From CAYWNA01 sp964459305 (GTDB lineage: Bacteria; Planctomycetota; Planctomycetia; Pirellulales; Pirellulaceae), in NCBI GenBank assembly GCA_964459305.1, contig CAYWNA010000140.1:1-33359 (forward strand): a stretch of DNA of 33,359 nt, given 5' to 3'. Positions 24,656 to 32,534 of this stretch are shown one piece after another. The notes under the pieces were generated by a model. The model had not been told where the DNA came from. It did no database searches and was given only the letters and a program-made list of their open reading frames with translations. Position numbers and translations under genes: made by a program. Position 1 is the stretch's first letter; each line of letters starts with the position of its first letter.

Positions 24656-27630
24656 GACACAATCAACTCCTCGCCCCGACCGTTCAACAGGGACGCAACT
24701 TCCGGCATAAGGTTGTAGGCAAGGGCCAGGATCTTGAGCGGGTGAATCGTCGGCTTGGTGGTCCCCTGCTCCATCTGGATCTTGCACGCGCTACACTCGG
24801 TCGCGCCGGCTTGGATCTTCGGATCGCGCATTGCTGAAATCACGCCCCACCCTGCACGCAGGCTGCTGCGATAGTTTTTCCGTTCCAGCCCGAACGTTCC
24901 AGCCATCCCGGAGCACCCTTTGTCGATTCGCTGCACCGTCAATCCCGGTATCAATCGCAATAGGTTCTCGCCAGGGCTGCCCACTTCTAGTGCCTTCAGG
25001 TGGCATGGCAGATGATAGCCCAACGTGGCGTTGATGGGCTTTAGGTCCAATTCCAGTTTCCCCGACTGATGCATTCGACACAAATAGGAGCACGCCTCGC
25101 TGGAATTCTCCGCCACCAACCGAGCGTCTTCCTCATCCGACAGGTTCAAATACTCGTGCTTCAAACAAAGCGCCGCCGCGGGTTCACTGGCCACGATATG
25201 GTAACCTTGGCGTACCGCGTCTGCCAGAATAGCGACGTTACGGGACGCCAATCGTCTTGCCCTATCAACGGCGCCCAACGAAATGGCTGCCGAGCCGGAC
25301 GGCACTTGCCCCGGATGGACGTAGATGGCGACCCCGTTGTGTTCCAAGACGGCCACCAACGCCGTGGCGAGTTGCGTGTCGTGCCAGTTGGCGTACACAT
25401 CAACGAAGTACAGCACCTTCCGGCCGCTGGAGCGAGTGGGCCGTGTGAGGCGTTTTCGGTGGGCTTCTTGTAGAAAGCTGCGGCTCGCGAACCTGGGCAA
25501 CTTGCGGCCTTGGGCAATGCCCAACATCTTTTCAATCAGCCACCGCATACGGCGATTACCGATTGCCCAATTCGCTGAACCGCTGAACCGGCCTCCGAAC
25601 GAGGACAATAAATCAATACGGGCCATGAACCACTGGTATAGCCTCAGCCCATTCGTGGCCACGTATTGAGCCTTGGCCTCCAGGACCAGTTTGGGGATAT
25701 CCACCAACGCCGGACACTCCGACCGGCACTGATGGCAATTGACGCACAAATCCACGATCGATTTCAGTTCGTCGCCGGCCAGTTCCGCGGGATCAAGACG
25801 GCTGGTCATGATCGCCCGCATGAGGTTCGCCTTGGCACGAGGGGACGCCTCTTCGCGTGGCGCGAAACGGAAGATGGGGCACATCCGCTCGATGGTACCG
25901 AGCGTCCGGCAGCGGCCACACCCGTTGCACGCGTGTGCGGCATAGCCAACTTTCTTTTGGCTCCACGGCAATTGAAGTTGCACCCCAGAAGCCCCGGATA
26001 CGAGTTCTTCGCCAGACGTCGCGGTTGTAGGCTCCTGCCCATCATCATGCGCGACTGGGGGCCGCAGATTCTTCGTCAACGGCTGTGGAGCGTCAGCCAC
26101 GACTTTGCCAGGATTAAGGATGTTCTGCGGATCGAAGATGCGTTTCACCTCGCGGAACACCTCATACAGCGGGCCGTACTGCCGCCGTACAAACCAAGAC
26201 CGGCTAAGGCCGACAGCGTGCTCACCGCCTATCGTGCCGCCGACTTTCAGCACTTCTTCGTAGAGATCGGTGGCCAAATCCTGCATCGTGCGCACGTGAT
26301 CCGGGTTCCACAGATCCAAGAACGGCCTCAGATGAAGTTCGCCGTGCCCAAGATGGCCGTACAGCGATGCGGTCACCGCGTGTGACTTCAGCACGTTCTG
26401 CACGCTCACCAGGAAATCTGGAACGGTTTCCGGCGGTACCGCAATATCTTCCACAAATGGCAACGCGCGCGAGTTGCCCTTCAAGCGGTACAGAGTAGAA
26501 ACGACTCGACGAGAGAGACGCCAGTACAGATCGCGTTCCTCCTTTTCGATCGTAACCCGTGCACCGAACGCCAGTCGTGACTTGCGCACGATACGCATGA
26601 CGAGTTGTTGCAATTTCTCGCCGACCTCAAAGGCGTCATCGCCTTGTTGCTCGACAAACAACATCGCTTCGGCTTCCGCGGGAATGAGCAACTCGTATCG
26701 AACGTCCATCTCCCGAGCGATCGTCAGCAACCTGCGATCCATCACGTCACAGGAAGCGATGTCTTCGTGCGATATTTCGATCGCTGCCCGCGCGGCCGAA
26801 TCCAGCCGGTCAAAGAACAGCAAAGCCAAGCCTCGATGCCCCGGTACAGGAACGGTTCGCACGGTTGCTTCCGTGATGAGCCCCAACGTTCCTTCCGATC
26901 CGACCAGCATTTTCGCCAGGTCAACCCGACCGTCGTGCAGCACGTCGTGCAAGTGGTAGCCGCTGCGTCTCAACAGTGCCTTTGGTCGATAATCGGCAAT
27001 CAGCTTTTCCTCACGGTTCAACAACTCTGCCAGACGGCGCACAAGTTGCTGACGCCGGGGGTGTTCGCGCTCCGCCTTGGCGTCGGCAATCGCGTGACTG
27101 CCAACTTCCAAGACTTCGCCATCGGCAAGTACAACCTGCAGACTCTCGATATGCTGCGACGCCGCGCCGTACTGGGGCCAGTGCGTGCCGGCTGCGTTCA
27201 CCGCGAGCACGCCGCCCATCGTGGTTATGCCTCGCGTCGCCGGATCGGGCCCAAACAACCGCCCGCGTTTTGCCAATTGATGGTTCAGGTGTGCCAGGAT
27301 CACGCCGGGCTGGACGCGCACCGTGTCCTCGTCCGTGGTGAGTATGCGCCGCATATTGTGGGAGAAGTCGATCACCAGTCCAGGGCCCAACGATTCCCCG
27401 GCCAATCCGGAACCCGCACCGCGAGCATGGACAGGAATCCCGTTCTCTGCAGCATACTGAACGCAAGCCACAACATCTGCCAGCCCGCGAGGCCGTACGA
27501 CCCCGAGAGGCTTGATCTCGTAGATGCTGGCGTCGCTGGCGTACATCTGTACGAACACGTTGTCACAGCGTACGTCGCCGTCCAGCAATCCACGCAAATC
27601 GGCCTGAATTCGTTCGCGTTCCTGATCCAT
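24652..27630 (-). CDS. FAD-linked oxidase fused to 4Fe-4S and CCG domains (GlcD/GlpC-type)
   Basis: This 992-residue protein joins three parts. The N-terminal half (about 30-520) is a PCMH-type FAD domain (VRPRGLADVVACVQYA, VHARGAGSGLAG, ATRGITTMGGVLAVNAAGTH) with an FAD-linked oxidase C-terminal domain (GHLGHGELHLRPFLD). Next come two Cys clusters, CNGCGRCRTLGTIERMCPIF near 568 and CVNCHQCRSECPAL near 629, fitting two 4Fe-4S clusters. The C-terminal region has CCG-like motifs (YHLPCHLKALEVG and CSGMAGTFG). It should oxidise a 2-hydroxy acid (lactate, glycolate or a relative) and pass electrons through FeS clusters, probably at the membrane. The substrate is not determinable. It overlaps the MoaD gene by four bases. 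Confidence 0.9.
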   Translation of the reverse strand: MDQERERIQADLRGLLDGDVRCDNVFVQMYASDASIYEIKPLGVVRPRGLADVVACVQYAAENGIPVHARGAGSGLAGESLGPGLVIDFSHNMRRILTTDEDTVRVQPGVILAHLNHQLAKRGRLFGPDPATRGITTMGGVLAVNAAGTHWPQYGAASQHIESLQVVLADGEVLEVGSHAIADAKAEREHPRRQQLVRRLAELLNREEKLIADYRPKALLRRSGYHLHDVLHDGRVDLAKMLVGSEGTLGLITEATVRTVPVPGHRGLALLFFDRLDSAARAAIEISHEDIASCDVMDRRLLTIAREMDVRYELLIPAEAEAMLFVEQQGDDAFEVGEKLQQLVMRIVRKSRLAFGARVTIEKEERDLYWRLSRRVVSTLYRLKGNSRALPFVEDIAVPPETVPDFLVSVQNVLKSHAVTASLYGHLGHGELHLRPFLDLWNPDHVRTMQDLATDLYEEVLKVGGTIGGEHAVGLSRSWFVRRQYGPLYEVFREVKRIFDPQNILNPGKVVADAPQPLTKNLRPPVAHDDGQEPTTATSGEELVSGASGVQLQLPWSQKKVGYAAHACNGCGRCRTLGTIERMCPIFRFAPREEASPRAKANLMRAIMTSRLDPAELAGDELKSIVDLCVNCHQCRSECPALVDIPKLVLEAKAQYVATNGLRLYQWFMARIDLLSSFGGRFSGSANWAIGNRRMRWLIEKMLGIAQGRKLPRFASRSFLQEAHRKRLTRPTRSSGRKVLYFVDVYANWHDTQLATALVAVLEHNGVAIYVHPGQVPSGSAAISLGAVDRARRLASRNVAILADAVRQGYHIVASEPAAALCLKHEYLNLSDEEDARLVAENSSEACSYLCRMHQSGKLELDLKPINATLGYHLPCHLKALEVGSPGENLLRLIPGLTVQRIDKGCSGMAGTFGLERKNYRSSLRAGWGVISAMRDPKIQAGATECSACKIQMEQGTTKPTIHPLKILALAYNLMPEVASLLNGRGEELIVS

Positions 27631-27807
27631 GACAAGGGTTGGCGCCGATCACTAAGATGGAGCCAAAGGTTAAATAAAATAGGACGGAATGGAGACCTAG
27701 GAAACAACCTAGCAGACTACGGAGAACTATGATGACACCTAGAGAGTGTATCCCGCCTCTGGGATCGTTGACACCTTGACACCGGACTTTCGAGGGCAAT
27801 CCGGGAA

Positions 27808-28092
27808 ATGTCCAGTTGGATCGTGTTGATTTTGCCACGCATCGAGCAAAAGAGTCTGCACGGCGAGTTGGATTTCAATATTTCAGTATTACAGCAAAGC
27901 CGCGACACGCAAACCACCCACATTCCAGCCATCCGTTGCCCCAGTGACGGGAATAGCGGTGGTTCTCTGCCGCGGACGAACCAGGGCCCGATCGGCCCAG
28001 TAGCTAGGAATCCTCTCGGTGATTGGAGGTGTGGCCGCCTGCACGGTCAAGCGAATACAAGGATAAGGGATACCAACTGGAGCCGCTGGTAA
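27808..28092 (+). pseudogene. DUF1559 gene remnant (internal fragment)
   Basis: The frame reads SSWIVLILPRIEQKSLHGEL, then DFNIS and HIPAIRCPSD, which is close to the middle part of DUF1559 proteins (typical form: W-x-V-x-I-L-P-y-L-E-Q-x-x-L, D-F-N, and I-P-x-x-x-C-P-S-D). The segment SLPRTNQG that follows may be the degraded R-T-N-Y region. The pilin-like N-terminus and the C-terminal H-x-G...A-D-G end are missing, and an in-frame stop lies 45 bases upstream of the ATG. I therefore treat it as a decayed copy. A short functional peptide is possible but unlikely. Confidence 0.65.
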
Positions 28093-28116
28093 GGCACCGG
28101 CTCTACCGCCTTTTTT
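28080..28116 (+). terminator. Terminator-like hairpin and T-run before the LOG-family gene
   Basis: GAGCCG at 28080-28085 pairs with CGGCTC at 28098-28103, with a 12-base loop. Seven bases later come six consecutive T residues (28111-28116). The stem is short and the spacing to the T-run is not ideal. The T-run also partly overlaps the leader of the next gene, so leader attenuation is an alternative. Confidence 0.35.
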
Positions 28117-28129
28117 GAAAGGACCTCTC

Positions 28130-29002
28130 GTGAGCACATCCGACGCGCAACGACTAGAAGCCATAATCTCCTCGTCCAGCTATCGTCTGGCCGAAGAGGA
28201 CGTCGATCTTCTGCAGCAAGACGAATTGCGACCCGTCCGCCTGCAGCTGGAATTGCTGAAGCCCGAATTGGGGCTAAGACGCCATCATGTCGAATCCACG
28301 ATTGTCGTGTTCGGTGGCACCCAAGTCGTGGAACGCGACGTGGCGCTTCGGAGACTAGAGAAGGCCAAGAAGGCCTTGGCGGAATTGCCGGACGATCCGC
28401 AGCGACAGCGAGCCGTAGCCATCGCCGAACGTATCGTTGCCAAGAGCCATTACTACGACGCGGCTCGGGAGTTTTGCCGCTTGGTATCGACCACGTGCCA
28501 GAATGACGATCGATGCGATTACGTGGTTGTCACGGGCGGCGGCCCAGGGATCATGGAGGCGGCCAATCGCGGCGCCTTCGATGCCGGCGCGAAATCGATC
28601 GGCCTGAACATTACGCTGCCGCAAGAACAGGAGCCCAACCCATACATCACTCCGGGGCTTTGTTTTCAGTTCCACTATTTCGCACTGCGCAAGATGCATT
28701 TCCTGATGCGAGCCAAGGCGTTGGTCGTGTTTCCCGGCGGTTTCGGCACCTTAGACGAGTTGTTCGACGCACTCACGCTACGGCAGACGGAATGCATGCA
28801 AGAAATCCCCATCATTCTTTTTGGGAAAGAGTACTGGGATCGCGTGATCGATCTCCAATTCTTGTCCGACGAAGGCGTGATCGCAGACGAGCATTTGGAC
28901 TTGCTCGACTACGCGGAAACGCCCGATGAAGCATGGGACATCATTTCTCGTTTCCACAATCACGAGCGTGCGGATCCTCGAAGAAGCTGGAGCGCGACCT
29001 AG
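28130..29002 (+). CDS. LOG-family protein (TIGR00730-like, lysine decarboxylase-like fold)
   Basis: I place the start at GTG 28130 (290 residues), because AAAGGA lies six bases ahead; a TTG at 28115 would overlap this site. Family signatures are VVTGGGPGIMEAANRGA, with the phosphate-binding glycines, and PGGFGTLDELFDALTLRQT, containing the PGGxGTxxE motif. Family members hydrolyse nucleoside 5'-monophosphates such as cytokinin riboside monophosphate to release the base and ribose phosphate; despite older naming they are not lysine decarboxylases. The N-terminal 60 residues (RLAEEDVDLLQQDELRPVRL) are helical and typical of longer bacterial members. The stop TAG at 29000-29002 directly abuts the priA stop. 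Confidence 0.9.
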   Translation: MSTSDAQRLEAIISSSSYRLAEEDVDLLQQDELRPVRLQLELLKPELGLRRHHVESTIVVFGGTQVVERDVALRRLEKAKKALAELPDDPQRQRAVAIAERIVAKSHYYDAAREFCRLVSTTCQNDDRCDYVVVTGGGPGIMEAANRGAFDAGAKSIGLNITLPQEQEPNPYITPGLCFQFHYFALRKMHFLMRAKALVVFPGGFGTLDELFDALTLRQTECMQEIPIILFGKEYWDRVIDLQFLSDEGVIADEHLDLLDYAETPDEAWDIISRFHNHERADPRRSWSAT

Positions 29003-31288
29003 TCACAGCAGGTCCAACGGATCGACATCCACCACCCATTGCACTCCTTCCGGCGGCTTCAGGTCGCCGGTGGCTTTTCGCACAATCCCGCGCATTTGCT
29101 CGCCGTCCTGGCCCTGCAGTAGCATGTGAAAGCGGAACTTGCCGCGCAGCTTGGAGATCGGGGCGGGTGCGGGCCCCAAGATCCGAACATCCGCTTTCGC
29201 GGTTTCAATCATCTCGCGTACCCGCTGGCCAATGTGATCGGCAAACTGCTCGGCCGAGCCTTCCGTCTCGCCGCGAACGATCAGACGGATCAGAGCAGCC
29301 ATGGGAGGATACCGATATTCCTGTCGGACCGGCAGTTCCAGATTGGCAAATGCCGCGTAGTCGTGACGCATCGCGGCCTGTATCGCAGGGTGCTCCGGGC
29401 TGAACGTCTGCACCAGCACGCGGCCGCCTTTCTCGCCGCGTCCGGTACGACCGGCGACTTGCGTGACCAGTTGGAAGGTGCGTTCCGACGCGCGAAAATC
29501 GGGAAAGTGTAGCGCCGTGTCCGCATTGATCACGCCGACCAGAGTGACGTTTGGAAAATCCAACCCTTTGCCGATCATCTGCGTGCCGAAGAGGATCTTG
29601 ACCTCCCCGGACCGGAATCTTGCCAAGGCCTCCTCGTGACTGCCGGGCTTCTGCATGCTGTCCGAATCCATGCGCAGGCACTCGATGTTCCGAAATCTTG
29701 CTCGGATCTCTCGTTCCAGCTTCTGTGTCCCAAAGCCTGCGTAGCGAATTCCCGTCCTGCCGCATTCGGAACAGACGTCCGGCGCCGCGATGTTGAAATC
29801 GCAATAGTGACAGATGGCCTTGCTCTTATCGCGATGGTGCGTGAGGGGGATATCGCAATCCTGGCATCGGACCACATGACCGCAGGCGGGGCATTGAATA
29901 CTGGTCGAATACCCTCGGCGGTTCAGCAGCAAGATGACCTGCCCGCCATCTTTCAATGCTTGATCGATCGCCTGGTGCAACTGCCGGCTTACCGCACCGC
30001 GGCTGCCCCGGCTTTTGAACTCGGTTCTCAAGTCGACCGGAGCAACATCGGGCAGCGGCAGGTCGAGCACACGATTCGGCAACTCGATCAATTGATACGC
30101 CCCGTCCCGCGCCCGCTGCCAGCTTTCCAGCGATGGTGTCGCTGATCCGAGCACCAATGGAATGTTCTCCGCTCGAGCACGCTCCAACGCCACATCGCGT
30201 GCGTGGTAGCGGGGCGCGATGTCCTGCTTGAAGGACGAATCGTGCTCTTCGTCCAACACGATCATTCCCAAGTGGCGCGTCGGGGCGAAGACGGCGCTAC
30301 GGGCGCCCACCACCACCTCAACTTCTCCGCGGGCGATCCGTTGCCAGTGCCAATGCCGTTCGGAATCGCTCAGGTGACTGTGCAAAACGGCGACGTTTTC
30401 GAACCGGGAACGAAATCGCTGACGGGTCTGCGGCGTTAGACTGATTTCCGGAACCAGCACAATCGCCTGACGGCCAAAGTGGATCATCTCGTCGATGGCG
30501 CGAATATAGACCTCGGTCTTGCCGCTGCCCGTGACGCCGTGGATTAGCAGGGTCTCGTGGCGTCCGGAGTGAAGTGTCGCCAGAATGGCATCAAGCGCCT
30601 TTTGCTGATCGCCGTTGAGCTGCAAATGCGATTCGCGTTTCTCCGGTTTGTCGTCTACGTCCGCCATGTATACGCGCCGCACCTCCTCTTTGACAAGGCT
30701 CTTCGTACGCAACCCATTGATCGGTACCATGCTACAGTCGGCGGCCCGCGACAGTTGCTGAGGAGTCAGCGGATCGGGAGAGGAAGCCAGCACTTTCAGG
30801 GCGTGGGCCTGTTTCGGCGGTAACTTCAATTGTGTCAGCTTTGCAGCGACGCGCGTGGGCACGCTGAGGAAAGTCATCTCCCGCGTCCCGGCACGACCGC
30901 GGACTCCCGCCGGAACCACCGCTTCGAGAACTTGGCCCCATCTGCAGAGGTAGTAGTCGGCCATCCACTTCGTGAGCCGGATCATCGACGGCGAGAGCAG
31001 CGCGTCAGCGTCGACGGTTGCTCGGATGTCCTTCAAAGCCCGCCCGACATCGCGGCGCTGTTCAACCGCAACGCAATAGCCCACAACGCCACGATTCCCC
31101 CGACCCAACGGTACGCGAACGCGGCATCCCGGGGTCACTTGTGCCCTTAGCTCCTCAGTCACCCGGTAGTCAAACGGGCCGAACGGCGGTTCGGCGAACA
31201 CCACGGTGGCCACCACCTCGTCTTCGGCCGCGTCCAACTCCCACGGCGGCAGATCGGTCTCGAAAAGGTCTTGTTGCCGTTTGGTCAT
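29003..31288 (-). CDS. priA: Primosomal protein N' (replication restart helicase)
   Basis: This 761-residue protein matches PriA in length and order of domains. The N-terminal DNA-binding part includes VFAEPPFGPFDYRV, followed by a linker and the superfamily-2 helicase core with Walker A in HGVTGSGKTEVYIRAI at about 250 and the DEEHD box near 343. A zinc-binding Cys region within the helicase core has CPACGHVVRCQDC, CHYC and CSEC, as in all PriA proteins. LNRRGYS and GTQMIGKGLDFPNVTLVGV are also characteristic. PriA reloads the replisome on stalled or repaired forks. It is divergent from nadD (127 bases) and tail-to-tail with the LOG-family gene, with no spacer between stops. Confidence 0.97.
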   Translation of the reverse strand: MTKRQQDLFETDLPPWELDAAEDEVVATVVFAEPPFGPFDYRVTEELRAQVTPGCRVRVPLGRGNRGVVGYCVAVEQRRDVGRALKDIRATVDADALLSPSMIRLTKWMADYYLCRWGQVLEAVVPAGVRGRAGTREMTFLSVPTRVAAKLTQLKLPPKQAHALKVLASSPDPLTPQQLSRAADCSMVPINGLRTKSLVKEEVRRVYMADVDDKPEKRESHLQLNGDQQKALDAILATLHSGRHETLLIHGVTGSGKTEVYIRAIDEMIHFGRQAIVLVPEISLTPQTRQRFRSRFENVAVLHSHLSDSERHWHWQRIARGEVEVVVGARSAVFAPTRHLGMIVLDEEHDSSFKQDIAPRYHARDVALERARAENIPLVLGSATPSLESWQRARDGAYQLIELPNRVLDLPLPDVAPVDLRTEFKSRGSRGAVSRQLHQAIDQALKDGGQVILLLNRRGYSTSIQCPACGHVVRCQDCDIPLTHHRDKSKAICHYCDFNIAAPDVCSECGRTGIRYAGFGTQKLEREIRARFRNIECLRMDSDSMQKPGSHEEALARFRSGEVKILFGTQMIGKGLDFPNVTLVGVINADTALHFPDFRASERTFQLVTQVAGRTGRGEKGGRVLVQTFSPEHPAIQAAMRHDYAAFANLELPVRQEYRYPPMAALIRLIVRGETEGSAEQFADHIGQRVREMIETAKADVRILGPAPAPISKLRGKFRFHMLLQGQDGEQMRGIVRKATGDLKPPEGVQWVVDVDPLDLL

Positions 31289-31414
31289 AGAACCTATTAT
31301 TAGGGTGACGCCTGAGATATGATACGGGGTAAGGCCGTTCCGTCAGTTGTAGTCTGCCCCTCTGTTTCTCCGCGGCATTTGCTTGTACGTTTGACTCCTC
31401 CTTTCAGCCATACC

Positions 31415-32044
31415 ATGCGAATAGGCATTTTCGGCGGCACTTTCGATCCAGTCCATTACGGTCATTTGCTGTTGGCAGAGACGTGCCGCGAGCAGTGCCG
31501 GCTGGATCAGGTCTGGTTCCTGCCCGCTTCTGTTCCGCCTCACAAACAGCAGTGGCGTCTGACGTCGCCGGGCCAGCGATTGGACATGCTCAAACTGGCG
31601 GTCGCCGGGCACGAGTCAGTCATCGTATCGGCACTGGAAATCGAACGCGGCGGGGTGAGCTACACGGTCGATACGCTCTCGGCGATTCACGAGCAGCATG
31701 CGGGCGCCGAGTTGTTCTTCCTGATGGGTGCCGATTCCCTCCAGGATTTACCGACTTGGCGAGAAACGGGCCGGATATGCGAGTTGGCCGTTCCGGTCGT
31801 CGTTCGCCGGCGTGGTGCACCAGAGCCAGATTTCAACGTCGTGGCCGATGTTGTTCCCGCCGCGCGTCGCGAGCAGATACGCAGGTATCAGGTCGAGATG
31901 CCCGTCGTCGAATACAGCAGCACGGCGATTCGTGAGTTCGTTGCTGCCGGACGCAGTATTCGCTACCAAACGCCGCGTGCCGTGGAAAAGTACATCGAGA
32001 CGCATGGCTTATACCGAGGCGAGGGTGAAAATGCTCCAGTTTAG
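31415..32044 (+). CDS. nadD: Nicotinate-nucleotide adenylyltransferase
   Basis: From the ATG at 31415 this 209-residue protein begins MRIGIFGGTFDPVHYGHLLL, containing the nucleotidyltransferase GGTFDPxHxGH motif with the catalytic HYGH. Near the C-terminus YSSTAIREFV matches the second nucleotide-binding motif (S-S-T-x-I-R). It transfers the adenylyl group of ATP to nicotinate mononucleotide, giving deamido-NAD in NAD synthesis. The frame stays open to 31319, but the motif must be N-terminal, so the later start is chosen; no strong ribosome site is visible. The last codons overlap the start of the unknown 89-residue gene. Confidence 0.95.
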   Translation: MRIGIFGGTFDPVHYGHLLLAETCREQCRLDQVWFLPASVPPHKQQWRLTSPGQRLDMLKLAVAGHESVIVSALEIERGGVSYTVDTLSAIHEQHAGAELFFLMGADSLQDLPTWRETGRICELAVPVVVRRRGAPEPDFNVVADVVPAARREQIRRYQVEMPVVEYSSTAIREFVAAGRSIRYQTPRAVEKYIETHGLYRGEGENAPV

Positions 32045-32300
32045 AGATTTCGTCCCAAAAATGGTTTCCGCACCGGCCTTCCTGAAGGAGGCAGAATACG
32101 AATCCTTTGACGAGGCGGTGGTCGCGGCCAATCACTGGATCCACGACAACAGAATCAAGGTAATCAACATCGAGACCGTCGTGCTGCCGAACATCTGGAG
32201 CCGCTGGGAGGAAGGTTCGACAGACACGTCGTTGGGCACCAGCGGAGATTCACCCAGCCGCTGGCACCAATTCGTGCGAGTGTGGCATCGAACGGATTAG
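32031..32300 (+). CDS. Unknown small protein (89 residues) overlapping nadD
   Basis: The frame from the ATG at 32031 starts 14 bases before the end of nadD and ends with TAG at 32298-32300. The protein has no signal or membrane segment. It contains EAEYESFDEAVVAANHWIH, then RIKVINIETVVLPNIWSRWE and a C-terminal RWHQFVRVWHRTD. The balanced composition and the ordered alternation of hydrophobic and acidic residues look like a real, soluble domain rather than a random frame. I recall similar short proteins in planctomycetes with V-I-N-I-E-T-V-V-L-P-N and W-H-Q-F-x-R-V-W, but I cannot name the family. Overlap with nadD suggests cotranslation. A terminator-like hairpin follows 18 bases after the stop. 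Confidence 0.7.
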   Translation: MLQFRDFVPKMVSAPAFLKEAEYESFDEAVVAANHWIHDNRIKVINIETVVLPNIWSRWEEGSTDTSLGTSGDSPSRWHQFVRVWHRTD

Positions 32301-32317
32301 GCGGGTGAAATAACCTC

Positions 32318-32356
32318 CTCGATTAACCGCGACCCGCCAGGTCGCGGTTAAACGAG
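32318..32356. terminator. Strong hairpin between convergent genes
   Basis: TTAACCGCGACC at 32323-32334 pairs perfectly with GGTCGCGGTTAA at 32340-32351 across a five-base loop; CTCG at 32318-32321 and CGAG at 32353-32356 extend the stem past one mismatch. It sits after the 89-residue gene and beyond the stop of the convergent beta-propeller gene, so it could end transcripts from both sides. No T-run follows. The outer sequence CTCGTTTAAC (minus strand) is also found in the repeat at 3527-3536. Confidence 0.6.
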
Positions 32357-32534
32357 AACATATGCCAGTCCTTACCGGTAGCGGTATAGCCGCCGACCCA
32401 CAGCATCACGAGCTTGTGATCGACATGGTGAAGCGGATGTGGCGAAAAATGGAGCGAATCGGCGACGAGTCACTCTTCAATACACACGACGGCACGCTTC
32501 GCCCCGCTCGGACCGATGTTCGCCCCGGAATAGA

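Larger units (their letters stand above)
27631..28129. other. Intergenic region with a DUF1559 gene remnant
   Basis: This 499-base stretch between the divergent FAD/FeS and LOG-family genes contains the remnant at 27808-28092 and a terminator-like hairpin at 28080-28116. A tandem TTGACACC pair lies at 27768-27783, and short inverted CTAGG/CCTAG arms are seen near 27700. No pilin-like N-terminal coding sequence was found in any frame of the 27640-27800 part. Confidence 0.55.

Noticed and set aside
32406..32421. A near-palindrome around TCACGAGCTTGTGA
   Set aside because: It is short, has a mismatch, and lies in a spacer without a clear promoter to control.
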